This document shows positions 10,901 through 25,519 of a DNA stretch of 64,000 nucleotides, in pieces; positions within the stretch are counted from its first letter, which is position 1, and every line of letters begins with the position of its first letter. The notes below the pieces were generated by a model. The model searched no databases, was not told the origin of the DNA, and worked only from the letters and a program-made list of their open reading frames with translations. The stretch is from Verrucomicrobiota bacterium (GTDB lineage Bacteria; Verrucomicrobiota; Verrucomicrobiia; Chthoniobacterales; UBA10450), in assembly GCA_019244415.1 (NCBI GenBank), contig JAFASN010000084.1:1-64000 (forward strand), written 5' to 3'. A program made the position numbers and the translations under genes.

Positions 10901-10996
10901 ATCGTGACACTCGCGCCGGGCAATTACACAGCCGTTGTCCGGGGAGTGAACAACGCCACCGGCATTGCCCTTGCCGAGGTTTATGGTCTGAACTGA
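7922..10996 (+). CDS. Secreted delta-60 repeat protein with duplicated C-terminal 'RALGPTL' domain
   Basis: About 14 copies of DGSLDxTFxxG / xDGKILxGGxFxxVNG repeats; two ~120 aa C-terminal repeats (FRALGPTLTRFGV..., LRALGPTLAQFGI...); GTG start plus signal-like N-terminus. Confidence 0.85.
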   Translation: MHCAHRRVCAVLSFAVIGIVSGYAQTPGTVDLSFNASLGVLPGFPVSGDSLAIQPDGRVLIGGMFQNGTGNNISTSFARLFADGSLDPTFNVGSGTDGDVVSIALQPDGKAVVGGWFSHVNGTARNFVARITPEGTLDTTFNALSGITESGPDFSGNSGTVSAIAEQPDGKLIIGGQFDQINGVAHGNIARLNIDGTVDDAFGASVTGGTYTVNSVAVQSDGKILVGGDFTEVDGVACNYIARLNSDGSLDATFRPTIAGAGAVVLYSIAVEIDGKILLGGNFTVLNGVTRYGFARLNSDGSLDTTFNRNSSATDTVFTILPLPTGEYLIGGNFTVVNGTQRNYVARLNADGSVDPLFDPGTGPDNAVWTVAPSPGGKVLVGGRFSQVDGAARFRVARLNSDGTLDTTFVPPSGDITNPEYNLWSLAVQSDGEVIVGGEFGGSTGPVRCLERLKADGSLDNAFTGDATNDVLALALTPDGKILLGGYFYGVDGIARTAIARINSTGALDISFNVGSGPDSDVESVAIQGDGKILIGGFFNQVNAISRSGIARLNGDGSLDTTFQPGSGAGSLAVGKIIIQPDGKVIAAGHFTHFDGVVEAHLVRLNADGSVDRTFSAAIGALNEIDSIALQPDGGIVLGGCVRADNGAASDFAVLRLKSDGSLDGTFNRAAADGFVFGVAVQSDGKIVIGGYFANVNGAPLSGIARLNADGTIDGSFPGQVGTDQFDGVNCAAVKSDGKLVIGGNFTQVGSLTRNGIAQINGSMGNSGILGNISTRVWAGSGNDVPIAGMVIGGSSTKPVLFRALGPTLTRFGVSGALANPTLELHDSSGAEIAFNDDWANAANASSIPPKYRPPNPLESAIYTSLNPGAYTAIGRGVANSTGVTLMEAYDMAPSAPGSARLINISTRGFVGTGDNVMIAGLVIQSNSESVLLRALGPTLAQFGINNPLPSTTLELHNANGMLLSSNTGWKSTQEVEIAASGKAPANDTESAMIVTLAPGNYTAVVRGVNNATGIALAEVYGLN

Positions 10997-11193
10997 GACC
11001 CGCAGCTTGGCACGGAATGGGCCCGACAACTCGCCGGTCGCGCAAATTCAGTCATCCACCGAAAAACATTTGGTTGCGCTATCGGCTTGTTCGTGGCATA
11101 GATTCCGCTCGTTAAGAATAAGGAAGTTTATTTTTAACCCGGCGGAGAACGGAGAACATCTAAACTGGCAACGAAACGGTGGCTTTGTCGAAT

Positions 11194-11222
11194 TTGACAT
11201 GCTGCTGATTCGCTGCCATTTT
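11194..11222 (+). promoter_or_regulatory. Candidate sigma70-like promoter upstream of rpoB
   Basis: TTGACA, 17-nt spacer, CATTTT; -10 box is a weak match. Confidence 0.25.
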
Positions 11223-11358
11223 TGTCGTCTTCGCCGGAAGCCGTACCGTCGCGATCACCCTCGTCCGGAAAGCTGGCTGGAGACGTAACTTTCCCCCCGG
11301 AAACTCACCGCGTTCCCCCTGACGCTGTCGAGTGGCCACCCTTAGCAATAATTTATTT

Positions 11359-15165
<3,807 letters not shown>

Positions 15166-15207
15166 CGAACTAATCAATTTCAGCAGCTAACGAGAAATAA
15201 TTAATTA

Positions 15208-18200
15208 ATGAACGAACATTCCTGGCGAGAGCTGGTAGGTGAAGAAAGAGCGGTCGGTTTTGATCAGGTCGCAATCGGTGTGGCTTCGAGCGATACCATG
15301 CGCTCGTGGAGCAAGGGCGAAGTAAAGAACCCGGAGACGATTAACTATCGCACCTTTAAGCCGGAGAAAGGTGGATTGTTTTGCGAGCGCATTTTCGGGC
15401 CGACTCGCGATTGGGAATGTTCTTGCGGAAAGTACAAGCGAATCAAGCACAAGGGCGTTATTTGCGATCGCTGTGGCGTGGAGGTGACGCTGGCGCGAGT
15501 ACGCCGCGAACGCATGGGCCACATCGAATTGGCGGTGCCTGTGTCTCACATCTGGTTCTATAAGTGCATGCCCTCGCGGCTTGGATTGATGCTGGACATG
15601 AGCGCGCGGCAACTTGAGCGCGTGATCTACTACGAGGATTACATTGTGGTTGATCCAGGCCAGACGCCACTACAGAAAACCCAGCTACTTAATGAGGTAG
15701 AGTACCGCGAAGCGCAGGAGCAGTACGGTGAAGCTTTTGTTGCTGGGATGGGCGCGGAAGCGGTCAAGAAGCTGCTGGCGGAAATAGACCTGCACAAGCT
15801 CAATAAGGAACTGGAGCAGGCCATGGGTAACACCAAGAGCAAACAGATTCGCAAGAAGCTGGCGAAACGCCTGAAGTTGGTGCAGGGCTTCATCTCTTCG
15901 CACGCGCGTCCTGAGTGGATGGTGCTTGAGGTACTGCCGGTCATTCCGCCGGACTTGCGCCCGCTTGTGCCACTCGAAGGCGGACGTTTCGCTACCTCGG
16001 ATCTGAATGACCTCTATCGCCGCGTCATTAACCGCAATAACCGCCTGAAGAACCTGCTTCAGCTTAAGACGCCCGACGTCATCATCCGCAATGAGAAGCG
16101 CATGCTCCAGGAAGCGGTCGATGCGTTGTTTGATAATGGGCGGCATGGGCGGGCTGTCACCGGCGCAGGCAACCGGCCGCTGAAGTCACTCAGCGATATG
16201 CTGAAGGGGAAAGGGGGCCGCTTCCGCCAGAACTTGCTCGGTAAACGTGTCGATTACTCCGGCCGTTCGGTCATCGTGATCGGTCCGGAACTAAAGCTAC
16301 ATCAGTGCGGTTTGCCGAAGAAAATGGCTCTGGTGTTGTTCGAGCCTTTCATTATCCGGCGACTGAAAGACCTGGGTTACGTACACACGGTGCGCAGCGC
16401 GAAAAAGATGATCGAGCGGCAAACGCCGGAAGTGTGGGACATTCTCGATGAAGTGACGCGCGGGCATCCGGTGCTGCTCAATCGCGCGCCGACGCTGCAT
16501 CGTCTTTCAATCCAGGCGTTCGAGCCGCAACTGATCGAAGGTGAAGCGATCCGCATTCACCCGCTCGTTTGCACGGCCTACAACGCTGACTTCGATGGCG
16601 ACCAGATGGCGGTGCATGTTCCGCTATCGGTCGAAGCACAGATGGAAGCGCGCATGCTCATGCTCGCTCCGAATAACATTTTTTCGCCGTCGAGCGGCAA
16701 ACCGATCACCACGCCCTCGCAGGACATCACGCTGGGTTGCTATTACCTCACGCAGCAGCCGCGTCGTGCTGCCGGAGCGGACGGCGAGGGGCGGTTGCCA
16801 CTGTTTTCTGATCCAGTCGAGGTGGAGTTCGCGATGGCCGAAGGCTCGGTTAAAACTCACGACCGCATCCGTTTTCAGAATCCGGATTTCGGTCGCGACA
16901 CAATTTACGGCAGCAAGGATTCGCGCGTGATCGAGACGACGGCGGGGCGTGTCATTTTCAATCAGATTTGGCCGAAGAACATGGGCTTTTTCAATAAGCC
17001 GGCAGGCAAAAAGCAGCTCAGCGACATTATTTGGCGTTGTTACCAGGTCGCGGGGCCTGAAGGGACGGTCGAGACGCTCGATCGGTTAAAGGAGCTCGGC
17101 TTCCGCGAAGCGACGAAGGCAGGTGTCTCGATCGGCATTTCGGACATGATCATCCCGAAAGAGAAGGAGATCGAGTTGCAGAATGCCTACAAACAAATCC
17201 GCACGGTCGAGCAGCAGTATCGCAAAGGCATTATCACTGATGGCGAGCGCTACAATAAGATTATCGACATCTGGACACATGCGGGCGACGAGATCTCAAA
17301 CGTCATGTTCCGGACGCTGGAGCATAATGACGGGCGCAAGGAGCTGAATCCTGTTTATCTAATGGTTGATTCAGGGGCGCGCGGAAACCGGCAGCAGGTG
17401 CGCCAGCTTGCCGGGATGCGTGGATTGATGGCGAAACCGAGCGGCGAAATCATCGAGCGACCGATTACTTCGAACTTCCGTGAAGGTCTCACCGTACTTG
17501 AGTACTTCATCTCCACGCACGGCGCGCGCAAGGGTCTGGCTGACACCGCGCTGAAAACGGCAGATTCAGGCTACCTCACGCGCAAGCTGGTCGATGCTGC
17601 ACAGGACGTAATCATTAATGAAGAAGACTGCGGCACGGTGAACGGCATCACTGTTCGTTCTATCTACGAAGGTGACGAAGAAGTGGTTGACCTGGCTCAA
17701 CGCATTATCGGGCGGGTAAGCTGCGAGACGATCGCTGATCCAGTGGATAAGAAAAAGAAAATAGTGAAAGCGAACCAGCTCATCGATGAAAAGATCGCGG
17801 CAGATTTGCAGCGCATTGGGGTGGAGAGCCTGAAAATTCGCTCTGTACTCACCTGCGAATGTGGCCGTGGTGTTTGCGCGATGTGTTACGGCCGTAATCT
17901 GGCCACAGGTCAGTTTGTCAAGCTGGGCGAAGCGGTGGGAATCATCGCCGCGCAATCGATTGGCGAACCGGGCACGCAGTTAACGATGCGCACCTTCCAC
18001 ATCGGCGGCACAGCGAGCCAGACTTTCAAGCAGCCGATCGTGAAGGCAAAGAACGACGGCCACATTCAGTTCAATGATTTACGGACAGTACAGGCGCTCG
18101 ATGGCAGCTGGATTGTATTGAATAAGAACGGCTCGATCAGCGTGCACAATGCCGAAGGCCGTGAGCTCGAGCGCTACAATGTGGTGATCGGCTCAGTTGT

Positions 18201-19332
18201 TTCCAAAGCCGACAACGCCGAGGTCAAGAAAGGTGAAACTTTCGTGCAATGGGATCCATACAACGTGCCCATCCTGACCGAGCAGTCCGGCACTGTCGAG
18301 TTCCGCGACATGATCGCGGGTGTCACGATCAAGCGTGACGTTGACGAAGCGACCGGCCTGATGGGAACGGTCATCATCGAGCACAAGGAAGATTTGCATC
18401 CGCAGATCGTAGTTGTCGGTGAGAAGAAGGAAGTGGTTGCCAGCTACTCGATTCCAGCGGGCGCACACGTCGTTGTTGAAGAAGGCGACAAGGTGCGTGC
18501 TGGTGCCTTGTTAGCCAAGACACCGCGCAAGGTGGCGAAGACGAAAGATATCACCGGCGGTCTGCCACGCGTGGCGGAGTTATTTGAAGCGCGGCGTCCG
18601 AAGGATGCGGCCGAGATCGCGAAGATCGATGGAATTGTGGAAATGGGCGGTACTGTACGCGGAAAACGGCGGCTGATTCTTAAGGACGTGGACACCGGGT
18701 CGGAGGAGGAGCACCTCATTCCGCTCACCAAGCACGTGATTGTTTTCAAGGGCGACTTCGTCCGGAAAGGCCAGCAGCTCACGGAAGGACCTGTTGTGCC
18801 GCACGAGATCCTGGAGATTTGCGGGCCGCAGGATTTGCAGGAGCACCTCGTGAACGAAGTACAGGAAGTTTACCGGCTCCAAGGTGTTGAGATTAACGAC
18901 AAACATATTGAAATCATCGTGCGGCAGATGCTGCGCAAGGTGAAGATTACCGATCCGGGCGACACGACACTGTTATGGGGTGACCAGGTCGATAAGCTGG
19001 AGTTTGAGGAAGAGAACAAGCGTGTCACTGAACAAGGTGGTAAACCGGCGGAAGCAGTGCCGGTATTGCTCGGAATCACCAAGGCTTCGCTCGAGACCGA
19101 CAGCTTCATCTCGGCTGCATCGTTCCAGGATACCACGCGGGTGCTGACGGAAGCCGCGACACTTGGCAAAGTGGACAGGTTGCGCGGATTCAAGGAAAAC
19201 GTGATTATGGGTCATCTGATTCCCGCGGGGACGGGATTCCCGCGTCACCGCGAGATTCGTCTGGTCGAGAAAGGCGAGCCGGTAGGCGCAGCGGTGATGG
19301 AAGAAAACGAACCGCAGCCGGCGATCGGATAG
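15208..19332 (+). CDS. rpoC: DNA-directed RNA polymerase subunit beta'
   Basis: [16 protein letters not shown] catalytic motif; zinc-binding [24 protein letters not shown]. Confidence 0.98.
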   Translation: MNEHSWRELVGEERAVGFDQVAIGVASSDTMRSWSKGEVKNPETINYRTFKPEKGGLFCERIFGPTRDWECSCGKYKRIKHKGVICDRCGVEVTLARVRRERMGHIELAVPVSHIWFYKCMPSRLGLMLDMSARQLERVIYYEDYIVVDPGQTPLQKTQLLNEVEYREAQEQYGEAFVAGMGAEAVKKLLAEIDLHKLNKELEQAMGNTKSKQIRKKLAKRLKLVQGFISSHARPEWMVLEVLPVIPPDLRPLVPLEGGRFATSDLNDLYRRVINRNNRLKNLLQLKTPDVIIRNEKRMLQEAVDALFDNGRHGRAVTGAGNRPLKSLSDMLKGKGGRFRQNLLGKRVDYSGRSVIVIGPELKLHQCGLPKKMALVLFEPFIIRRLKDLGYVHTVRSAKKMIERQTPEVWDILDEVTRGHPVLLNRAPTLHRLSIQAFEPQLIEGEAIRIHPLVCTAYNADFDGDQMAVHVPLSVEAQMEARMLMLAPNNIFSPSSGKPITTPSQDITLGCYYLTQQPRRAAGADGEGRLPLFSDPVEVEFAMAEGSVKTHDRIRFQNPDFGRDTIYGSKDSRVIETTAGRVIFNQIWPKNMGFFNKPAGKKQLSDIIWRCYQVAGPEGTVETLDRLKELGFREATKAGVSIGISDMIIPKEKEIELQNAYKQIRTVEQQYRKGIITDGERYNKIIDIWTHAGDEISNVMFRTLEHNDGRKELNPVYLMVDSGARGNRQQVRQLAGMRGLMAKPSGEIIERPITSNFREGLTVLEYFISTHGARKGLADTALKTADSGYLTRKLVDAAQDVIINEEDCGTVNGITVRSIYEGDEEVVDLAQRIIGRVSCETIADPVDKKKKIVKANQLIDEKIAADLQRIGVESLKIRSVLTCECGRGVCAMCYGRNLATGQFVKLGEAVGIIAAQSIGEPGTQLTMRTFHIGGTASQTFKQPIVKAKNDGHIQFNDLRTVQALDGSWIVLNKNGSISVHNAEGRELERYNVVIGSVVSKADNAEVKKGETFVQWDPYNVPILTEQSGTVEFRDMIAGVTIKRDVDEATGLMGTVIIEHKEDLHPQIVVVGEKKEVVASYSIPAGAHVVVEEGDKVRAGALLAKTPRKVAKTKDITGGLPRVAELFEARRPKDAAEIAKIDGIVEMGGTVRGKRRLILKDVDTGSEEEHLIPLTKHVIVFKGDFVRKGQQLTEGPVVPHEILEICGPQDLQEHLVNEVQEVYRLQGVEINDKHIEIIVRQMLRKVKITDPGDTTLLWGDQVDKLEFEEENKRVTEQGGKPAEAVPVLLGITKASLETDSFISAASFQDTTRVLTEAATLGKVDRLRGFKENVIMGHLIPAGTGFPRHREIRLVEKGEPVGAAVMEENEPQPAIG

Positions 19333-19359
19333 TTATTTGCGGCTGAGTTGAATTGTGAG

Positions 19360-19399
19360 ACGTCGAACCGGTTTTGCGCTGGTTCGACGTTTTGCTTTT
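19360..19399 (+). terminator. Rho-independent terminator after rpoC
   Basis: ACGTCGAACC ... GGTTCGACGT 10-bp perfect stem followed by TTTGCTTTT. Confidence 0.85.
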
Positions 19400-19460
19400 A
19401 TAAGTACGAGCATCGTAGGTATGGGCAGAGCGTAGTACAATCGCCACGGAGTTTTGTATA

Positions 19461-19985
19461 GTGTCCATCGCAACCAAGACCGGCGACAAAGGCGAGACAT
19501 CGCTGATGTATGGGCGCCGTGTGCCCAAGGAGGATTTGCGCGTGGAGAGCTACGGGAGTGTTGATGAGCTGAACAGCGCACTCGGGCTGGCGCGGGCGGC
19601 AGCACAAAGCGAGTTCGTTCGGGAAGAACTTCTTGCGGTGCAAAAAGAGTTGATCACCGTGATGGGCGAGCTCGCGACCTCCCCGGAAGACCTCGAGCGG
19701 TATCACAGCGACAATTTCCCCGCGACAAGCAGTGCGATGGTCGATCGGGTGACGGCGGTGATCGACGACATTGAATCGCATCACACCATAAAGAAAGGCT
19801 GGGTAATTCCCGGTGCATCATTCGGGCCGGCGTGCCTGGACCTGGCGCGAACCGCGTGCCGGCGAGCGGAGCGTCGTGTCGCCTCGCTGCAACATCCCAA
19901 CGCTGAAATTCTGCGCTATCTCAACAGAGTGTCGGATCTGTGCTGGCTACTTGCGCTGTCGGAGGGAGGCGCGGCGCAGAGTTAA
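19461..19985 (+). CDS. Cob(I)yrinic acid a,c-diamide adenosyltransferase, PduO/MMAB type
   Basis: TKTGDKGETSLMYGRRVPKEDLRVESYGSVDELNSALG; GTG start. Confidence 0.92.
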   Translation: MSIATKTGDKGETSLMYGRRVPKEDLRVESYGSVDELNSALGLARAAAQSEFVREELLAVQKELITVMGELATSPEDLERYHSDNFPATSSAMVDRVTAVIDDIESHHTIKKGWVIPGASFGPACLDLARTACRRAERRVASLQHPNAEILRYLNRVSDLCWLLALSEGGAAQS

Positions 19986-20956
19986 TCAAGAAAGATTTTC
20001 CGTGCACGCCGACGGGCATGCCTGTTTCCGGGCAAATTGACTTTCGCAACTTGCGCATCAGGCGATGCAAGCGCGCGAATTTGCTCGACCACATCAAAAC
20101 TAAGATTCGGAATATTTTGTGTGCGCAACCAGCGCATAATCGCACGGCGTTGAAGGGCGACCGGCAGTGCACGCAACCATTGCAGCTCGAGTTGAGTTGA
20201 GTACAAGCCGTTCGGCGCAAGCATCGATTCGAGCAGCACATCTTCTTCCGCCCAGATTTGGGTTGTGCGCCTGATGGTCGGCCGAACGTTGCGCCCGAAC
20301 TGTTTTTCAATGTAGGGAAGGACTCTATGCCGAATTCGGTTTCGCGTGGCATCGAGCAGGGCGTTGCTCGCGTCTTCGCGGAAGCGCACGCAATGTGCGG
20401 TGGTGTACTCAGCGATTTCGCTCCGCCAGAAATGCAGCAGCGGGCGGACGACAGTCAGGTTTGTGCTGCCAACACGCTGCTCGGAAACGCTGCGCATCGC
20501 CGCGACGCCAGCCGGGCTCGCGCCCCGCACGAAATTCATCAATGCCGTTTCCACGAGATCGTCAGCGTGATGGGCGAGAAAGAGGGTGGTGCAGCGGCGG
20601 CGGCGGGCGACCGCGGCGAAAAACTCCATCCGCGACTGCCGTCCGGCTGTCTCAATTGAGACGTTTGTCTGCCGCGCGCGCAGCCGAACATCAGTGACTG
20701 CGATTTCCGCATGCAGGCCGGCGGAACGCGCTGCCTCAGCCACAAAGCGCGCATCGCGCTTCGAAGCCCGGCTGCGCAGCTGATGATCCAAATGACAAAC
20801 AATGAGGCGAAGGTAACCCTGCTCGAGTAACCCGTGCAGCAGAGCCATCGAATCGCGCCCGCCAGAAACGCCGACGAGATATCGGCGCTCTGGCGGAAAC
20901 TCACGGGCGATGCCTTCCGGCAACGTGATGCGGGATATTTGTCGCCTGCCGCTCAA
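19982..20956 (-). CDS. tilS: tRNA(Ile)-lysidine synthase
   Basis: PP-loop SGGRDSMALL; CHLDHQLR; LAHHADDLVETALMNFVRG; RNRIRHRVLP. Confidence 0.9.
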   Translation of the reverse strand: MSGRRQISRITLPEGIAREFPPERRYLVGVSGGRDSMALLHGLLEQGYLRLIVCHLDHQLRSRASKRDARFVAEAARSAGLHAEIAVTDVRLRARQTNVSIETAGRQSRMEFFAAVARRRRCTTLFLAHHADDLVETALMNFVRGASPAGVAAMRSVSEQRVGSTNLTVVRPLLHFWRSEIAEYTTAHCVRFREDASNALLDATRNRIRHRVLPYIEKQFGRNVRPTIRRTTQIWAEEDVLLESMLAPNGLYSTQLELQWLRALPVALQRRAIMRWLRTQNIPNLSFDVVEQIRALASPDAQVAKVNLPGNRHARRRARKIFLD

Positions 20957-23235
20957 TGTTTCGGCTCTTCGAAGAACTTACGGTCTGCTCCGTAGGACGG
21001 CTTCAGCGCGCAAGCGGCGTCGAAGAGTTTGTTCGCGGCGCTCGTCTGCCCGATTAGCCACCCAAAAACCGCGCAACGCCATTTACGATCAGCGTCGCTG
21101 GCGAAGGCTGATGATGCCTCGAGTAATGTCGTCGGCGGAATTTTCAACCAATCGACTTCCGTGAAGCCGTAGGGATTGCGCAGCTTCAACCCCGTCGCGC
21201 TCGCGCCGGCGATGCCGCTATATTGCAGGTTGTTCACTTGGAGCGCGACGTTGTACCCATGAGCATTGAGGTCCGTGATCAAGTCGCGTTTCCATAGTAC
21301 GAGCGAATCGGCTGCGCGTTGATAGGCGTCGCGAGTGGATTTGAGCGACGGCTCGGTCACGTTCGCAGTGCGCACGGCCTTCGACGCAGATTCGAAGTCG
21401 TAAACAGCGGCCGCGCGGCGAAATGCTTCGAGCCCGGCGTTCCACTGCGGCATTTCGCGGGCTAGGAGCGCGCGTTGCTGTTCCTCGCGCTGCGTTTGCT
21501 CGAGCGATTGCGCATCACTCACGCGCGCGGCAAGGGTTTTTTCCTCCAGGCTCGCTTCGCGCGCGATTGTCGCGCTTCGCAGCTTCGGCAACAAGCTTCG
21601 CAGATCGCTCAGCGCGGTGTTGAGTTGCGCTGGAGTTTTGGCATCGGACCGCCGCTCACGCCAGCTCAGCCAGGCACAAGAGTCGTTGAGAAACTGCTGC
21701 GCGAGCGGCTTGTACTCGGCCATCCACGCGAAGTCGTTCTTCGGTTGCCTGTGCAGATATTTTTCCAGCAAATCGATCGCCGAATCGAAGCGCTCGAGAT
21801 CGATGTCCACTAAACCTGCGAAGAAGAGCGAGAACGCCTGCCCGCCGTGCTCCGGCAGATCTGCAACGGTGATGCTCGTGCGAGTATTCGCGCGGCGCGC
21901 GGTCTCCAGCAGAAGCGCGCCGAGCTGCGGGTCTTTGAAACCGCGCGTCCCGGCGTTCTCGATTGCCTGAAGCGCTTGTTGCATTTGCGACGGCTCATGG
22001 TCGAGCAACGCCGCCAATGCCTGATTCAGCTTCGCCCAATCGTAAAGCGGTTGTTTGTTCTGAGCATCAGCAGCGAGACGAGCGAACGCAGCGCGCGCTT
22101 CGGTGTACTTACCCTGGACAAGCTGCCGGCGAGCGTCTGCAAAGTTGCGGTCGAGATCGATCGCTGGCGCGTTGGCACTTTTCTTTTGGACCGGTTGCGG
22201 CAGAGCCGCAGGATGATGTGATCGATGCGAAATCAACCAGCCACCAATCGCCACCGCCGCCAGGAGCAAGGCGCCGCCGACCAGCACTGGTTTGGCACGC
22301 GACGGCCTGATCTCGCCGAGTAACCTGCCGCGCGCTTTTTCCAGCGCGGCGATCACCCCCTCGTAGGAGTGGTAACGCAGACGCGGATCGGGCGCGATCA
22401 TGCGGTTAATCGCCGTCGCTGTACCCGGCGAAATCTCCGGCGCAACAACGTTCAACTTCAGCGGACGATCCTTCAGTGCGCGAAGTTCGCCGGCCGAAGC
22501 TGTTTCTCCTTCGAAAGGAGGGCGGCCCGCCGCGGCGTGAAAGAGCGTGGCGCCGAGGCTGTAGATGTCGCTGCGAAAATCTTCCGGCGCATTATTCAGC
22601 CGCTCGGGCGCGACGTAGTACGGCGTTCCCCAGATCGCGCCCGCGGTTTGACCGTGCGGCTCGGCTAAACCAGCCAGGCCGAAGTCGCTGATTTTCGCCG
22701 TTCCTTCATTGTTAAACAAAATGTTCGCCGGCTTCACGTCGCGATGAATCAAGCCCTTGTGGAATGCCGCGCGCAGTCCGCGTGCGACTTCGATCCCGGC
22801 GCGCAACACTTTTTCCTCGGGAATCTTGCCCTTCTCCTGGATCAGATCGTCGAGCGTTCCGCGATCGACTAATTCCATGACAAGGTAGTATTGCTCATGG
22901 GCGCGGCCAAAGGAGAAGACCTGCACCACATTCGGGTGATTCACGGACGCAGTGACGCGTGCCTCGTGCTGGAGCTCGTTCACGTACTCAGGCCCAAGAT
23001 CCTTGCGCAGAACTTTCAAGGCAACATCGCGGTCGAGTTGCGTGTCGCGCGCGCGGTAAACCGTCCCCATCCCGCCGGTGCCAAGTGTCTCCAGCAGTTC
23101 GAAGTGATCGAATGACAGCGCGGATCTCACGCGTTCACCGCAATGTGGGCACGGCACGCGCGCGAGCGGCTCCGCTTCCTCGGCAGCGATGGAACCGCCG
23201 CAGTTTGGACACGAAAGCGTGTTCGCGTCACCCAT
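20953..23235 (-). CDS. Zinc-ribbon Ser/Thr protein kinase with TM segment and C-terminal extracytoplasmic region
   Basis: CPNCGGSI...CPHCGERV ribbon; GTGGMGTVYRARD, HRDVKPANIL, DFGLAG kinase motifs; TM PVLVGGALLLAAVAIGGWLI. Confidence 0.9.
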   Translation of the reverse strand: MGDANTLSCPNCGGSIAAEEAEPLARVPCPHCGERVRSALSFDHFELLETLGTGGMGTVYRARDTQLDRDVALKVLRKDLGPEYVNELQHEARVTASVNHPNVVQVFSFGRAHEQYYLVMELVDRGTLDDLIQEKGKIPEEKVLRAGIEVARGLRAAFHKGLIHRDVKPANILFNNEGTAKISDFGLAGLAEPHGQTAGAIWGTPYYVAPERLNNAPEDFRSDIYSLGATLFHAAAGRPPFEGETASAGELRALKDRPLKLNVVAPEISPGTATAINRMIAPDPRLRYHSYEGVIAALEKARGRLLGEIRPSRAKPVLVGGALLLAAVAIGGWLISHRSHHPAALPQPVQKKSANAPAIDLDRNFADARRQLVQGKYTEARAAFARLAADAQNKQPLYDWAKLNQALAALLDHEPSQMQQALQAIENAGTRGFKDPQLGALLLETARRANTRTSITVADLPEHGGQAFSLFFAGLVDIDLERFDSAIDLLEKYLHRQPKNDFAWMAEYKPLAQQFLNDSCAWLSWRERRSDAKTPAQLNTALSDLRSLLPKLRSATIAREASLEEKTLAARVSDAQSLEQTQREEQQRALLAREMPQWNAGLEAFRRAAAVYDFESASKAVRTANVTEPSLKSTRDAYQRAADSLVLWKRDLITDLNAHGYNVALQVNNLQYSGIAGASATGLKLRNPYGFTEVDWLKIPPTTLLEASSAFASDADRKWRCAVFGWLIGQTSAANKLFDAACALKPSYGADRKFFEEPKH

Positions 23236-23272
23236 TTTCCGCGATAGTAGCATTCGCGATTTTCCTGCGCCA

Positions 23273-24205
23273 ATGAACGCGCCATTGTCTGCTCTGCGCA
23301 AATTTGTCGTCCAAGCCAAGCACGCGCGCCTGCGGCTGGATCAATTTCTCGCGCGCGAAATTCCGGACGTTTCGCGCATGCGAGTACAGGCGCTGATTCG
23401 CGACCGCGCTGTTTTGTTGAATGGAAACACGCCGCGGCCGCGCGACATCGTAAAACGGGGAGATCGCATCACGGTGGCGTCTCTGCGGGAGGAATCCGAC
23501 GCGCAGCCAACTCCCGCGTCGGGAACAACTGTGCCGCTGGCCATCCTCCATGAAGATGACGATCTGATCGTGTTGAACAAAGCGGCGGGCGTTTCGGTGC
23601 ATCCTGGCGCGGGTCACAGTACCGGCACATTGGTTGATGCGCTGCTCGCGCACTCGGCCAGTCTCTCTGCTGTTGGCGGCGAAATGAGGCGCGGCATCGT
23701 TCATCGGCTTGATAAAGAGACGAGCGGTTGCCTTGTCGTCGCGAAGAACGATTTCACCCATTTAAAGCTCGCGAGACAGTTCGCCGCGCGCAGCGTGGAG
23801 AAAATCTACCTCGCGCTTGTCTGTGGGAAACCGCGGCGCGATTCCGGAACGATCGATGCATCGATCACGCGCCACCGTGTTCACCGCACGAAAATGGCCG
23901 TAGCACGCGAGGGTGGACGCGCTGCTCGCACTGATTTCCGCGTGGTGCGCAGCGGAGCCGAAGCGAGCTTGATCGAGTGTCGCCTGCACAGCGGGCGCAC
24001 GCACCAAATCCGAGTGCATTTGCAGCACCTCGGTCATCCGGTTTTGGGCGACAAGGTTTACGCTGGCCGGCGCGGCGGAAATTTTCCTAGACAGATGTTG
24101 CACGCTTGGAAACTGGCGTTCGATCATCCGCGCACAGACGAACGCGTTCATTTCACTGCGCCATTTCCGGAAGACTTCGAGGCGGCGATGCGGGCAGTTT
24201 TATAG
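23273..24205 (+). CDS. RluD-family 23S rRNA pseudouridine synthase
   Basis: S4 domain plus GIVHRLDKETSGCLVVAK and GRTHQIRVHLQHLGHPVLGD. Confidence 0.93.
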   Translation: MNAPLSALRKFVVQAKHARLRLDQFLAREIPDVSRMRVQALIRDRAVLLNGNTPRPRDIVKRGDRITVASLREESDAQPTPASGTTVPLAILHEDDDLIVLNKAAGVSVHPGAGHSTGTLVDALLAHSASLSAVGGEMRRGIVHRLDKETSGCLVVAKNDFTHLKLARQFAARSVEKIYLALVCGKPRRDSGTIDASITRHRVHRTKMAVAREGGRAARTDFRVVRSGAEASLIECRLHSGRTHQIRVHLQHLGHPVLGDKVYAGRRGGNFPRQMLHAWKLAFDHPRTDERVHFTAPFPEDFEAAMRAVL

Positions 24206-24229
24206 GGCGCAGCTCACTTCTGTATCGCG

Positions 24230-25519
24230 CTACGTGCGATCAATCGACGGCCTTGTGGCGGCGTTTTCGCGCGATCTTTGGAATGCCAGCATGATGATCG
24301 CGAACAACACCGGCAGAATGATCATTCCTCGCATCCACGGTTCTGCATGCCACGGCAGCGCGAACAGTCGTTCGTCGAAGAAGAGGTAGTACGCAAAAAT
24401 GGTGACACTAAGGAAGTGCCAGGCAAACGCGCGTCGCCAGGTCGCTACCGGCAGGATCCAGGTGACGTACCAGGCGTGCAAAACGGGAGCGAGAATCAGC
24501 GCAACCCCGAGCGACCATAGCAGTCCGCGCCGCCAATTTCGCAGGAAAATCACGGCGACGACTGCTGCTATGATGAGAATCACGGTGTCGTAGCGGTAAT
24601 GCTGTTGATGCCAGTTTGGCAGCACGGTGTCTTCCACGATCCACCAGAAGAGATCGTTGAGCCGGCTCACGGCCGCGAAATCACCAAAGAGATTTCCGAG
24701 CATTCGCGCGTGCAGAGCAACCGAGGCACCGCACGGAACCGCGACGGCGGCGGCAAGCATGAGAAAGTACCGGCGCATAGCGAAGGCGCAGGGCAGCAGC
24801 AGCACGATCATGACCGAGCGGATTGCGATTGCGATTCCCAGCGCGAACGCGGCGGAAAGCGCAAACATCCAACGCAGCTTGCCCGGTTCCTCGAAACGCA
24901 CGAGGCAGAAGATCACCGTGATAACGGCGAGCAGAACGACACTATCGAAATGGGCCGCACCAGCAAAACTGTAGGCGAGCAGCGGATTGAAGGCGTACCA
25001 AGCCGCGGTACTCAGGTCAGTACAGCGGAGCAACAACGCGATCCCAAGTAAATCAGCGCCGGCAAACAGCAGCTTGTAGATCAGCGGATTGCCGGTGCCC
25101 GGAATTATGCGGAACAAAATTTCCGCGCCGGGCGCAAACGCAGTAGGCTCATCGTTGCGCGGCACGCGCGCAAGCTCAGGCTCGGCGCCGGCAAGATGCG
25201 GGTGATCAGGCGCGAGCTGGTAGGGATCGAACCCGATGCGTTGAATGGCGCCGTCGGATTGATAACGCCACACTTCGTTGCTCGGCAGAAGCGGCAGCGC
25301 CAATAGCCGCAGCACCACTGTTGCGCACCAGAAAACCAGGAGCGCTGATCTGCCACGCCCGCGGAATTCGGTTGCCGCCAAGAGGTAGGCGAGCCCGCAG
25401 AGGATTGCGCAGGCAACGAACTTCACCGGCATGATTTCGAGCGTCCAATCATCAAAGCGATGAAGCGCGGCGAAGAGCGCTAATTCCGCAGCAAGCGCGA
25501 GCCAGAAGCGTGCGCTCAC
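24230..25519 (-). CDS. Polytopic membrane protein, GT87/DUF2029-like glycosyltransferase
   Basis: Multiple hydrophobic segments; 4-nt overlap with the upstream GT2 fusion gene. Confidence 0.5.
   Translation of the reverse strand: MSARFWLALAAELALFAALHRFDDWTLEIMPVKFVACAILCGLAYLLAATEFRGRGRSALLVFWCATVVLRLLALPLLPSNEVWRYQSDGAIQRIGFDPYQLAPDHPHLAGAEPELARVPRNDEPTAFAPGAEILFRIIPGTGNPLIYKLLFAGADLLGIALLLRCTDLSTAAWYAFNPLLAYSFAGAAHFDSVVLLAVITVIFCLVRFEEPGKLRWMFALSAAFALGIAIAIRSVMIVLLLPCAFAMRRYFLMLAAAVAVPCGASVALHARMLGNLFGDFAAVSRLNDLFWWIVEDTVLPNWHQQHYRYDTVILIIAAVVAVIFLRNWRRGLLWSLGVALILAPVLHAWYVTWILPVATWRRAFAWHFLSVTIFAYYLFFDERLFALPWHAEPWMRGMIILPVLFAIIMLAFQRSRENAATRPSIDRT

Noticed and set aside
7922-10996. DNA repeats of the delta-60 gene considered as CRISPR or tandem satellite
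   Set aside because: Periodicity is at protein level (about 50 aa) with divergent DNA; no conserved short repeats with unique spacers.
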